A stretch of DNA of 64,000 nucleotides from an uncultured Acidimicrobiales bacterium (GTDB lineage: Bacteria > Actinomycetota > Acidimicrobiia > Acidimicrobiales > CATQHL01). The notes beneath the pieces are model-generated. The model ran no database searches and was not told the origin of the DNA. It saw only the letters and a program-made list of their open reading frames with translations. A program made the position numbers and the translations under genes. Each line of letters opens with the position of its first letter. Within the stretch, counting starts at the first letter, position 1. Positions 1-9,976 of the stretch are shown here, piece after piece. Location of the stretch: assembly GCA_958295925.1 (NCBI GenBank), contig CATQHL010000001.1, forward strand, positions 1,185,753 through 1,249,752. Reading direction: 5' to 3'.

Positions 1-1
1 G

Positions 2-730
2 AGGGAGAGCGGGCGCAACGAGACGGTCGGCGGCGGGGAGGTGCTTGACGTCGATCCTCGCCTGCCGGCTTCACGAGCGAGACCCGACCGCAACCCGGAC
101 AGGGTGATCGCCGAGCGCGGCTGGATGCGAACCGATGAACTGCTGCGCCTCACCGGAGCAAGCCGCAAGGCCGATGTGGGGCGCTGGCTGGTCTCTCCAC
201 AGGCGCTGAGCAGCGCCAAGGGGGGGCTTCTTGCCCGCATAGCGGAAGCCGGGCCGCTGGGACTGGATCTAGCCGCCCTCGATCAACGCCAACGAGCCTT
301 GCTGGAACTGATGGACGGAATTGAATCCGTGGGCGGTCGGGTCAGGACATCAGGCATCGAAGACCCCTTGGCGAACCACTCCTTTCTGGCAGAACTGGAA
401 ACTCGGCCCTTCAACCCCCCCGAGCCCCGGAAAGTAGACCCACGGGAACTCAGTGAAATGTTGCGGCGAAGTCTCATCATCTCGCGCGAAGGCGCTGTCT
501 TTCCCTCCAGTGCCGTAACAAAAGCCGCCAAGGCCGCCTCCGCTCTGCTCAAGAAACACCCAGGGGGGTTTACTGTCGCTCAGTTCAGGGACGCGCTCTC
601 CACCACTAGAAAATTTGCGCTGCCATTGTTGGCAGAACTCGATGAAAGGGGCATCACCAGCAGAAAAGGTGATCTGCGGTTGGGCGGGCCGCGACTATCC
701 GAGATGCGCCCCGCAGAAGAAGGAAGTTAG
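2..730 (+). CDS. selB: Selenocysteine-specific elongation factor SelB, C-terminal part (5' end outside window)
   Basis: The reading frame is open from the left edge (codons start at base 2), so this is the 3' part of a gene. SelB is a GTPase that brings Sec-tRNA to UGA codons marked by a SECIS hairpin. What is visible is the end of the elongation-factor body, with a GR-ETVGGGEVLDV stretch, and then the winged-helix repeats that bind SECIS RNA. The last repeat, FTVAQFRDALSTTRKFALPLL followed by DERGITSRKGDLR, is the typical SelB C-terminal module. The GTPase domain is not in the window. The stop overlaps the stop of the convergent whiB gene. It implies that the organism uses selenocysteine. 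A GTG at 41 could look like a start but is internal. Confidence 0.88.
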   Translation, partial: RESGRNETVGGGEVLDVDPRLPASRARPDRNPDRVIAERGWMRTDELLRLTGASRKADVGRWLVSPQALSSAKGGLLARIAEAGPLGLDLAALDQRQRALLELMDGIESVGGRVRTSGIEDPLANHSFLAELETRPFNPPEPRKVDPRELSEMLRRSLIISREGAVFPSSAVTKAAKAASALLKKHPGGFTVAQFRDALSTTRKFALPLLAELDERGITSRKGDLRLGGPRLSEMRPAEEGS

Positions 731-975
731 AAGTAGACCCTCCGCTCCCTTTCGGTAAGGCCACCCCAGATTCCGTGCAGCTCCCGGATGCGAATCGAGT
801 AATCGAGGCACTCTTGAACGACTTCGCAGCGAGCACATATCTCTTTCGCCCGCCGCTCTCTCTCTATTTTCTCGCTCTTGCGCTCGGCCTTGGAGGGCGG
901 ATAGAAGAAGTCGGTGTTAGGCCCCCTGCACGCCGCCCTGGTTTGCCAGGCAACTTCGCTGGGCTGCGCCCCCAT
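727..975 (-). CDS. WhiB-family iron-sulfur transcriptional regulator
   Basis: WhiB-like (Wbl) proteins are small actinobacterial [4Fe-4S] regulators that act with the primary sigma factor. The protein has the four cluster cysteines in the usual layout: one in RAACRG near the N-terminus, then C-A-R-C and a third Cys six residues later. These are followed by the turn GIWGGLTERER and a short basic tail. Length is about 82 residues from the ATG at 975. GTG at 987 and TTG at 990 would add four or five residues and cannot be excluded, since no clear ribosome site decides. It is convergent with selB and their stop codons overlap. The subgroup (WhiB1, WhiB2 and so on) cannot be fixed from this alone. 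Confidence 0.9.
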   Translation of the reverse strand: MGAQPSEVAWQTRAACRGPNTDFFYPPSKAERKSEKIERERRAKEICARCEVVQECLDYSIRIRELHGIWGGLTERERRVYF

Positions 976-1095
976 GTTGAAATTCACCAATCGTAGACAC
1001 TATGAGCAAAATCGTCCGATCCCACCAGCATTCCGAATCCACTCCACAGCGGGTTAAGCAGAAAGAAGAACCCTGACAGCTTTCATAACCGATTC

Positions 1096-2454
1096 TCAGG
1101 ATTGCGAATCCGTCGATGTGGATGCCTCTTCTTCAGCGCCTCGTTTTTCAGCCTCTCCTTCCAAGGTCTCGGCAACGGGCGACACCTCGATCATCAGTCC
1201 GTCTATGCCGGTTACGGCCACATCGCCGCCTATGGGAATAGAAGATGCCCGGTAGGTCTTGGCGCGCCAAAGCGCACCTTCGATGCTTACCACCCCGTAG
1301 GGGTTCACTGGCTCGACAGCCTCGCCAATCATGCCCGTCATCCATTCCCTTCCTATGGTGGGCGTGGAAAACCTGGTGCGGATAAGAGGTGGCAGACCAC
1401 CCACAACCCCGAGCATGAGGCACAACAACCCGCCCAGCATCGGCACCCAGGACATGCTCACCCCATCGTAGAGATTGAGTGTCCCGGCGATAACGCACCC
1501 AGTGCCGACCGCCGTCCACAGCCGCGGCACGCCGGTCTGCACATCTACCGCGAACCCGAAGAAGCCGAAGACTATGAGAGCCACTGCCCAGATGTTTGTG
1601 GGAAGTGTCACCAGCCCATATGCCGCCAAGACCCCGCAGCCGGCCGCCACCACCCCGGCTATCCCCACTCCAGCCGTGAAGAGCTCCAGTACCACCAGGA
1701 AGAGCGCAACGAGCAAAAGCAGATAGGCCACGGGCGGACTCGCCACGGAGTGCATGAGCCCGCTGCCGTAGGGAAGACCCACGAAGCGAACCTCTGTCAG
1801 CGGAGTGCGCCTGGGATCTCCTTCCTCCGTGGTTACTACCTCTGTCTGAAAACCCAGGTCATCGAGGGTAAGAAGAAAGTCCCCCACGGTCTCGGCCTCG
1901 TCTGACACGATTCCCAACTCAAGAGCCTCAACATGATCCACGGCCCGGTTTCGCATCACTGCTGTGGCTTCGCCCCAGGGGTTGCCTTTTACTGCAGGGT
2001 CGCCCAGTTTGCCCAGCCAGGCGCCAGGCGCCAGCCCAAGGCGATCCACAAGACCCAGCAGTTGGGCAACCTCACCTCCTGCCCTCGCACCGCTAGGCCC
2101 CACCCAGGCGGCGATGGGCACAGGGGATCCCTCAATCGCCTGCGAGAGCTCTTCGAGGGCGCTTGAGCCGATGACCGCCCTGGGGCTGTCGACCCTCAAG
2201 ATGACGGCGAGGGTGTTCCCTTCCTCAGGGGCGGACGCAATTCGTCCCTTTATAAACTCCGCAAGTACGGGATCCAACAATCCCACCATCTCCACCACGA
2301 CCACGTTTTCCTCACTGTCGGCAGGTGGCTGCGCCTCGGCGGCCGCTGCTGGCAACCAGACCCCGATGGCCGTTATCGCCGCTGTAAGGGCCACAACGGC
2401 GATAAAAAAGCGTCGTCGTCCGATTTGCCCGCCTGTTTTACTAGGCGACGACAA
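1096..2454 (-). CDS. NfeD-family membrane protein with a degenerate ClpP-class protease domain
   Basis: About 452 aa. It has an N-terminal signal/membrane segment after RRRFF (residues 15-40), a ClpP/SppA-like domain (about 48-235), four or so hydrophobic helices (about 245-350) and a C-terminal NfeD OB-fold domain (about 370-425). Long NfeD proteins are membrane-bound serine proteases that work with stomatins. Here the active-site segment reads GPSGARAGGEVAQ. The family normally has a Ser two residues after GARA, and that Ser is missing, so proteolysis is doubtful. The start is TTG at 2454, six bases after the STAS gene, so the two are probably co-transcribed. No stomatin gene is adjacent. 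Confidence 0.8.
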   Translation of the reverse strand: MSSPSKTGGQIGRRRFFIAVVALTAAITAIGVWLPAAAAEAQPPADSEENVVVVEMVGLLDPVLAEFIKGRIASAPEEGNTLAVILRVDSPRAVIGSSALEELSQAIEGSPVPIAAWVGPSGARAGGEVAQLLGLVDRLGLAPGAWLGKLGDPAVKGNPWGEATAVMRNRAVDHVEALELGIVSDEAETVGDFLLTLDDLGFQTEVVTTEEGDPRRTPLTEVRFVGLPYGSGLMHSVASPPVAYLLLLVALFLVVLELFTAGVGIAGVVAAGCGVLAAYGLVTLPTNIWAVALIVFGFFGFAVDVQTGVPRLWTAVGTGCVIAGTLNLYDGVSMSWVPMLGGLLCLMLGVVGGLPPLIRTRFSTPTIGREWMTGMIGEAVEPVNPYGVVSIEGALWRAKTYRASSIPIGGDVAVTGIDGLMIEVSPVAETLEGEAEKRGAEEEASTSTDSQS

Positions 2455-2460
2455 CGGACG

Positions 2461-2802
2461 TCAGTCGTCCGACGTCAAGGCGCTGATGGCTTCGTCGAGA
2501 GTCCCCACCACGGGGACGATGCGGTCGAAGCCAGTGGTGTGCAGCAGTCTGACCAGAGACGAGTTGGAGCAGGCAACCGCAACTTCGCCGCCATTTTCGC
2601 GAACCCGCCGAATCCCCCCGATCAGGGCCCCCAGCCCGGCCGAGTCCATGAAGGGGACCTCGGAAAGCTCGATGACAAGGCCCTTGCGGTCAACGAGTTC
2701 GTTCAGCGCAGCTCGAAAATCCGCGACGGTGTAGGCGTCGATATCGCCTTTGGGTCGACAGACTGCCTTCCTTTTTATGTTGTCTACTTGAACTTCCAGC
2801 AC
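2461..2802 (-). CDS. STAS-domain anti-sigma factor antagonist
   Basis: A 113-residue single STAS domain of the SpoIIAA/RsbV type. These bind and titrate anti-sigma kinases of the RsbW type and are switched off by phosphorylation of a Ser. The phospho-acceptor motif is clear in VPFMDSAGLGALIGG, at about residues 50-64. The N-terminal strand, the mid-domain GDIDAYTVADFR and the C-terminal TTGFDRIVPVVGTLDEAI are all typical. No RsbW-like kinase or sigma factor gene lies nearby. It is upstream of and nearly abutting the NfeD gene, and divergent from the receiver-domain gene starting at 2853, so the 50-bp gap probably holds promoters for both. Confidence 0.88.
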   Translation of the reverse strand: MLEVQVDNIKRKAVCRPKGDIDAYTVADFRAALNELVDRKGLVIELSEVPFMDSAGLGALIGGIRRVRENGGEVAVACSNSSLVRLLHTTGFDRIVPVVGTLDEAISALTSDD

Positions 2803-2852
2803 ACCTCACCTCCTATCGCTCCAGGAATGCTACAGCGGCACTAGTCTGTGAT

Positions 2853-3290
2853 GTGGTGGAGTTGCTCCTAGCCACCGACGCGGATTGGATTTTTGACCTT
2901 GTCTCCTCAGCCTTGGCCGGCGAGGACGCACGCGTCAACAGGGTCGGCGACGGGCGCCACGTTCTCCCCGCAGCCTCTGAGCTCAAGCCCGACCTCGTAA
3001 TCTGCGATCTGCAGGTAGTCGGTATGGGAGGCGTTGCGATCTGCCACGATCTGCGTCTTGAAAGCGGAGCAGGGCGGCTGGCGCGCTGCCCGGTGCTGAT
3101 CCTCCTCGACCGGGAAGCCGACATCTACATTGCCAGGAAGTCTGAAGCCGACGGATGGCTCATCAAGCCGCTCGACTCCTTTCGACTGAGAATGGCGTCC
3201 GACGCGCTGCTCGGAGGGGGCTCCTACTACGAGTCCTCACAGCGGCAGCGCCTGGTGCAAGGCCCCCAGGCGGGGTTGGTATCCTCGTAG
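2853..3290 (+). CDS. Single-domain response regulator (receiver domain)
   Basis: About 145 aa with a CheY-like receiver fold and no recognisable output domain. The phospho-acceptor Asp sits in [15 protein letters not shown] (near residue 50), and the conserved Lys is in GWLIKPLD. No histidine kinase gene is adjacent. Such orphan receivers relay phosphate or act through protein contact. The start is GTG at 2853 or the next GTG at 2856. It is divergent from the STAS gene, which may point to a shared partner-switching or stress-signalling function, but that is inference. The tail after about residue 125 is short and probably unstructured. The gene ends four bases before tRNA-Pro. Confidence 0.75.
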   Translation: MVELLLATDADWIFDLVSSALAGEDARVNRVGDGRHVLPAASELKPDLVICDLQVVGMGGVAICHDLRLESGAGRLARCPVLILLDREADIYIARKSEADGWLIKPLDSFRLRMASDALLGGGSYYESSQRQRLVQGPQAGLVSS

Positions 3291-3294
3291 CCAT

Positions 3295-3371
<77 letters not shown>

Positions 3372-3378
3372 ACAAGCC

Positions 3379-5296
<1,918 letters not shown>

Positions 5297-5299
5297 GGG

Positions 5300-6520
5300 C
5301 TAAGAAGCTTCGGCCAGGCCGAAGGCGTCGTGCAGCACATTCACGGCCTGCACCACGTCTTCTGATCGCACCACGCAGGAGATGCGGATGGCAGAGGTGG
5401 AGATCATCTCGATGTTGATGCTTCGCTCCCCAAGCTTTTCGAACATCGTGGCGGCCACCCCCGGGTTGCTCTTCATCCCCGCCCCTATGAGGCTTACCCG
5501 TGCGATGTCGGTGTCTTCAGACACCCCACCTGCCCCGATCTCGGCTCCGAGATCTCTTGTGACCTGGGTGGATATCCCCAGTTGTCGGCGTGGAACCGTA
5601 AACGAGATGTCGGTCACCCCGTCGGCCGAGACGTTCTGGACGATCATGTCCACGTTCACGTCGAGGTCAGCGAGGCGACGGAAGAGAGCCCCGGCTATGC
5701 CAGGGCGATCCGGCACGCCGGTGATCGTGATCTTTGCTTCGCTGATGTCGTGGGTGACCGCTGAAACGAGCGGTTGTTCCATCGAAGGGTCCTCCTCTCC
5801 TATCCAGGTGCCGGCCTCCCAGGTAAACGCAGATCGCACGTGCAGACGCACTCCCCGCGCCCGGGCGACCTCCACAGAACGCATAGCGGGCTTGGGGCAG
5901 CCGGTGGCCGTCATCTCAAGAATTTCGTCATAGCTCAGCCGGCCGATGCGGCGAGCCGTGGGCACCACCCGAGGGTCGCTCGTGAACACCCCCGAAACGT
6001 CGGTGTAGAGCTCGCAGGCGTCAGCCTCAATCACATTCGCAAGCGCCACCGCCGTGGTGTCTGAGCCGCCACGCCCAAGGAAGGTCACGTCGTTGCTCGT
6101 CGAGACGCCCTGTGAGCCCGCCACCACAGGCACCCTGCCTCCCTGAAGTGCCGCCAGCACCCGCTGTGGCCGAATATCCAGTATCCGTGCGTTCTCGTGA
6201 GTCTCGTCGGTAATGAACCCGGCCTGAGAGCCAGTGAGCGACTCAGCCGGCACGTTGTGGTCAATGAGCGCCATGCATACAAGCGCTGTGGCCTTTCGCT
6301 CACCGGCGGTAATGAGCATGTCCATCTCACGGCCTGATCGACGATCGGCCACGCTGCGGGCAAGGGCGAGCATCTCGTCGGTCTCTGTGCCCATGGCGCT
6401 CACCACCAGCACAAGATCGTCGCCCGACCGACGACGCAGGCGCACCTGCTCGGCCACCTCCCTGATGCGATCGGGGGTGGCCACAGACGTGCCGCCAAAT
6501 TTCTGAACCAGCAACGGCAT
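5300..6520 (-). CDS. lysC: Aspartate kinase
   Basis: ATP-dependent phosphorylation of aspartate, the committed step of the aspartate family. About 406 aa. The kinase domain starts with LVQKFGGTSVATPDRIR (about residues 3-20) and includes MLITAGER and FLGRGGSDTTAVALA. Two ACT domains follow (about 270-400), with ITGVPDRPGIAGALFRRLADLDVNVDMIVQN and a second ACT containing GVAATMFEKLGERSINIEMIS. These are the usual sites for Lys/Thr feedback. The ATG at 6520 gives the canonical N-terminus. A GTG at 6529 would add three residues. Many actinobacteria have an internal start making a separate beta subunit, but I did not resolve one here. Confidence 0.95.
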   Translation of the reverse strand: MPLLVQKFGGTSVATPDRIREVAEQVRLRRRSGDDLVLVVSAMGTETDEMLALARSVADRRSGREMDMLITAGERKATALVCMALIDHNVPAESLTGSQAGFITDETHENARILDIRPQRVLAALQGGRVPVVAGSQGVSTSNDVTFLGRGGSDTTAVALANVIEADACELYTDVSGVFTSDPRVVPTARRIGRLSYDEILEMTATGCPKPAMRSVEVARARGVRLHVRSAFTWEAGTWIGEEDPSMEQPLVSAVTHDISEAKITITGVPDRPGIAGALFRRLADLDVNVDMIVQNVSADGVTDISFTVPRRQLGISTQVTRDLGAEIGAGGVSEDTDIARVSLIGAGMKSNPGVAATMFEKLGERSINIEMISTSAIRISCVVRSEDVVQAVNVLHDAFGLAEAS

Positions 6521-6587
6521 GGACCCCACGGTACCCCGACCCGAAGGGACGCTCGCGCCCAGCCCCCTCGGGCTGTAGCGTAAAAGC

Positions 6588-7646
6588 GTGGGTACCGATA
6601 AGCGCTCCCGTCAGAAGGCAGGCAGGAACATTCGGCGAGAGGAGAAGGTGGCGGCGGCGGCGCGTCAGAAGCGAAAGAGAAACTTCGTCCGGGTGGCGGT
6701 GATCATTGCCATCGCCGTGGGGCTCTACTTTTTGATCACGTTCTGCAGCGGTCGGGGCGAGGGAGAGGCCACCGTGGACGTGGCCGAAACTGTCGAGGAG
6801 GAACTACCGGGGCCGACTCCGTCGCTGTCGGACTCGCAGGACGAACAGGACGAGCTGGAGGACTCGGAGGGCTCGGAGGACTCGCAGGAGGGGAGTGCGA
6901 GTGTGCCAGCGACCGATGAGAGAGTTTCCGACGAGAGAACTTCCGACGAAGAGACCACCGAAGCCGATGTTGAAGCCCCCGAGGAGGATGACATGTTTCG
7001 CTCGAGAAACCAGCCAAATTACAGGCCCTACAGAACGGAGGACTACGGAGGGGGGCAGTGCGCGCCAGAAGAAGGCGTGGAAGAGCCGGTGCTGGAGTTT
7101 GCAAACGCCCCGCCCCTCTGCATTGACACCTCAAAGAGTTACACGGCCGTCTTCGAAACCACGCTTGGCACCGTGATTGTCGCGCTCGACGCAATAAACA
7201 CCCCTGGCACCGTCAACAACTTCGTGAACCTCGCACGCTTCGGTTACTACGAGGGAACCCTCATTCACCGCAGCGCGCCGAGCATCGGAATACTGCAAGG
7301 AGGCTCGCCACACACAAATTCGGCAGCCGACCCCGGGCCGGGCTATAAGATTTGGGACGAGGGCAGCGACTTCAAGTACCGCCCGGGGCAGATCGTGATG
7401 GCCCGAACCGGAGAGCGCAACAGTGCAGGCGCACAGTACTTCTTTACGGTCACCGAGGACGCCGGACTGCTCGACAATTCTGGCGAATACGTGGTCTTCG
7501 GTGAAGTTACGCAGGGGCTCGAAGTGCTGGAAGCCATGCTCGACTCCCACGAGGAATATCCGCCGGAACATCCCTTGGCGGGGTCTGGTCTTGGAGGATC
7601 CCCCAGTCCACCGGTGAGCGTGAGCGTGAGAATTGAGTCCGCCTAG
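6588..7646 (+). CDS. Membrane-anchored cyclophilin-type peptidyl-prolyl isomerase
   Basis: About 352 aa. It has a basic cytoplasmic N-terminus (KRSRQKAGRNIRR), one membrane helix at about residues 34-51 (VRVAVIIAIAVGLYFLITF) and a long acidic Ser/Glu/Asp-rich linker (about 55-145). The C-terminal cyclophilin domain (about 185-350) contains TLGTVIVALDAINTPGTVNNFVNLARFGYYEGTLIHR in outline and NSAGAQYFFTV, which matches the active-site region. It probably assists folding of exported proteins outside the membrane. The start is GTG at 6588. The highly acidic linker is typical of extracytoplasmic spacers. Confidence 0.85.
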   Translation: MGTDKRSRQKAGRNIRREEKVAAAARQKRKRNFVRVAVIIAIAVGLYFLITFCSGRGEGEATVDVAETVEEELPGPTPSLSDSQDEQDELEDSEGSEDSQEGSASVPATDERVSDERTSDEETTEADVEAPEEDDMFRSRNQPNYRPYRTEDYGGGQCAPEEGVEEPVLEFANAPPLCIDTSKSYTAVFETTLGTVIVALDAINTPGTVNNFVNLARFGYYEGTLIHRSAPSIGILQGGSPHTNSAADPGPGYKIWDEGSDFKYRPGQIVMARTGERNSAGAQYFFTVTEDAGLLDNSGEYVVFGEVTQGLEVLEAMLDSHEEYPPEHPLAGSGLGGSPSPPVSVSVRIESA

Positions 7647-7691
7647 CTGCGGTCAACAGACCAGAACAGGCGGATTCGCGAGCTTCGCCCG

Positions 7692-8231
7692 CTAGAAATC
7701 GGGATTCAGTCGGGCGACTCCGTATACAACCTTGACGGTCACCGGCCCCAGCACCGGTACGGGCCACCGCTGAAGGTAAAGCAGTTCGAACCCCGATCTC
7801 CAGAGGGTGCCGGAGATGTCACGCGAGGCGGAAACCCCCCAGATGAGCCGAACTGAGCCATCCAACAGTTTCCGCCATCGAGACGCCTCGCCATCGAGTT
7901 CCACAAATAAAAGGCGACTGTGGCTGCCCATGGCCGCGCGGATGTATTCAAGCCCGAATTGCAGCTCCTCAACCTCCGACAGCGCTCCGAAGGAGCAAAC
8001 CGTGTCGAACGGGCTATTGGCCGAGCTGCCCCCGATGCGAGCCACCACGAGATCCGAAGCTCTCTCGTAGGCAAATCCGCTGGCAAGCGGGCCTCTGAGA
8101 TCCAACACCCTTCCCACCGCTGCCCGCTGAGCGGCACTCACGAGACGGTAAAGGCGACGAGCCAGCACCACACAGTCAAATGAGGGCGTCCAGCCAATCT
8201 CGCTCTCCACCTTTTCCGTCAGCGCCACCAT
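7692..8231 (-). CDS. SAM-dependent methyltransferase-like protein (divergent)
   Basis: About 179 aa. The pattern VVLARRLYRLV, GRVLDLRGPLASGFAYERASD and FDTVCSFGALSEVEELQFGLEYIRAAM resembles the order of class I methyltransferase strands, but motif I (the glycine-rich SAM loop) is weak. A catalytic role is therefore uncertain. It is the third gene of an apparent operon with accD and accE, overlapping the end of accE. The ATG at 8231 is chosen because GGAGG and GGGGAG lie directly upstream. A GTG at 8249 is an alternative without a ribosome site. The target is unknown. Confidence 0.5.
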   Translation of the reverse strand: MVALTEKVESEIGWTPSFDCVVLARRLYRLVSAAQRAAVGRVLDLRGPLASGFAYERASDLVVARIGGSSANSPFDTVCSFGALSEVEELQFGLEYIRAAMGSHSRLLFVELDGEASRWRKLLDGSVRLIWGVSASRDISGTLWRSGFELLYLQRWPVPVLGPVTVKVVYGVARLNPDF

Positions 8232-8419
8232 CTCCCCGAGAACCTCCACGTGGTTGAAGGGGTCGCAGCCGCTGCCTTGGCCGCCGCCTTTTGGTCAAAG
8301 TAAATCCGCAGGGCGGCGGCGATGGCTGCCACCTCCTCCTCGCTCGCTTCAGGTGTGATCGTGACCTTTTTCTCCTTTAGAAGAGAGCGGTCTCTCTCTG
8401 CGAGCAACGCCGGGCTCAC
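8219..8419 (-). CDS. accE: Acyl-CoA carboxylase epsilon subunit
   Basis: A 66-residue protein with the hallmarks of the small epsilon subunit of actinobacterial acetyl-/propionyl-CoA carboxylases, which stabilises the alpha-beta complex. Signals are the segment KVTITPEASEEEVAAIAAAL and the C-terminal aromatic-basic end WRFSGRWWR. It starts at a GTG whose last two bases form the TGA stop of the beta-subunit gene, so translation is coupled. The alpha (biotin carboxylase/BCCP) subunit is not in the window. Confidence 0.82.
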   Translation of the reverse strand: MSPALLAERDRSLLKEKKVTITPEASEEEVAAIAAALRIYFDQKAAAKAAAATPSTTWRFSGRWWR

Positions 8420-9972
8420 AACGGAACAATGCCGTGCTTGCGCTGCGGACGCTCCTGGCGCTTGGTGCTCAAGACATCGAACCCGGCGATCACCTTTCGG
8501 CGCGTCTCCGCAGGATCGATGACGTCGTCAACATATCCCCGCTCAGCCGCAATGTAAGGATTGGCGTAGCGCCCGGTGTACTCGGCAACCAGTTCCCTTC
8601 GGCGTTCATCGCCGTTCGGGGATTCCGCCAACTCTTTTCTGTGGAGTATCTCCACCGCCCCCTGGGGGCCCATTACAGCCAGCTCAGCCGTCGGCCAGGC
8701 GTAACAGAGGTCGGAGCCCACGGATTTTGAGTCCATCACCACGTACGCCCCTCCGTACGCCTTGCGGGTGACCACTGAGATGCGTGGCACCGTGGCCTCG
8801 CAGTAGGCGTAGAGCAACTTGGCTCCGTGGCGGATTATCCCGCCGTGCTCCTGATCCACCCCGGGCAGGAACCCTGGCACGTCCACGAACGTGAGCAGGG
8901 GAATCCCAAAGGCGTCGCAGAACCGCACAAACCTCGCCGCCTTCGAGGAGGACTCGATGTCGAGAACCCCTGCCAGCACAAGCGGCTGGTTGGCTATTAC
9001 GCCTACGGTGCGTCCGTCGAGCCGGACGAAGGCGCAGACGATGTTCTGCGCCCAGTGCGGGAAGTACTCCAGGTACTCGCCGTCGTCTACAACCGAGGCA
9101 ATGACGTCCTTGATGTCGTACGGCAAGTTTGGGCTGTCGGGCATTATCGAGGCGAGTTCGCGGCAGAGCCGACGAGGGTCGTCGCCTGGGGCGTAGCGAG
9201 GAGGCTCTTCCAGGTAGTTGGAGGGCAGGTAGCCCAGCAAGGTCTTGACGGCGTCGAGCACCGAGGCTTCGTCCTCCCTCAAGAAAGTGGCAACCCCCGA
9301 CTTGGACGAGTGGCTGCGGGCGCCTCCCAGTTCCTCCAGTGTTACCTCCTCACCAGTGACCGTCTTCACGACGTCGGGGCCGGTGATGAACATGTGCGAA
9401 CTCTCGGCCGCCATGAAGATGAAGTCGGTCATGGCCGGGCTGTAGACGGCACCTCCCGCGCAGGGGCCCAGCACCACCGATATTTGCGGAACGACACCAG
9501 AGGCACGGACATTACGGGAAAAAATCCCGCCATAGGAATCCAGGCTCACCACGCCCTCCTGGATGCGTGCGCCGGCGCCGTCGTTCAGCCCGACCATCGG
9601 CGCCCCTACCGAGAGGGCCATGTCCATGACCTTGTGAATCTTTTCGGCAAAGACCTCCCCGAGGGAACCGCCAAAGACGGTGAAGTCCTGGGAGAAAATG
9701 AATACCTTTCGACCGTCCACAGTGCCCCAGCCGGTCACCACGCCGTCGGTGTAGGGACGCTGGGTCATGCCGCTGTCAACTGCGCGATGGCGCGCCAGCA
9801 TGTCAAGTTCGTGAAACGAACCATCGTCGAGCAAATACTCGATGCGCTCCCGCGCCAGCATCTTGCCCTGGCCGTGCTGTCGTTGCTCGGACCGCTCTGA
9901 GCCGGGCCGGATGGCAAGGCGCTTGCGCTCTTGCAGGTCGTCGAGCCGCTCTTTCATGAATCCTGTGGGCAT
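8416..9972 (-). CDS. Acyl-CoA carboxylase beta subunit (carboxyltransferase)
   Basis: About 518 aa from the ATG at 9972 (MPTGFMKERLDDLQERK). An open frame extends further upstream but lacks family similarity. It transfers CO2 from carboxy-biotin to acetyl- or propionyl-CoA to give malonyl- or methylmalonyl-CoA. It shows the two halves of the carboxyltransferase: KMLARERIEYLLDDGSF, VFSQDFTVFGGSLGE-like and LGPCAGGAVYSPAMTDF in the first, and VDVPGFLPGVDQEHGGIIRHGAKLLYAYCEATVP with RKAYGGAYVVMDSKSVGSD in the second. The last line matches the PccB/AccD type. It is followed by accE, and is divergent from the lut operon with only four bases between the two ATGs. Confidence 0.92.
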   Translation of the reverse strand: MPTGFMKERLDDLQERKRLAIRPGSERSEQRQHGQGKMLARERIEYLLDDGSFHELDMLARHRAVDSGMTQRPYTDGVVTGWGTVDGRKVFIFSQDFTVFGGSLGEVFAEKIHKVMDMALSVGAPMVGLNDGAGARIQEGVVSLDSYGGIFSRNVRASGVVPQISVVLGPCAGGAVYSPAMTDFIFMAAESSHMFITGPDVVKTVTGEEVTLEELGGARSHSSKSGVATFLREDEASVLDAVKTLLGYLPSNYLEEPPRYAPGDDPRRLCRELASIMPDSPNLPYDIKDVIASVVDDGEYLEYFPHWAQNIVCAFVRLDGRTVGVIANQPLVLAGVLDIESSSKAARFVRFCDAFGIPLLTFVDVPGFLPGVDQEHGGIIRHGAKLLYAYCEATVPRISVVTRKAYGGAYVVMDSKSVGSDLCYAWPTAELAVMGPQGAVEILHRKELAESPNGDERRRELVAEYTGRYANPYIAAERGYVDDVIDPAETRRKVIAGFDVLSTKRQERPQRKHGIVPL

Positions 9973-9976
9973 ACAA

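Noticed and set aside
8827..9900. 357-codon open frame on the plus strand
   Set aside because: It is antisense to the well-supported acyl-CoA carboxylase gene and shows no family pattern, as is common in GC-rich coding DNA.
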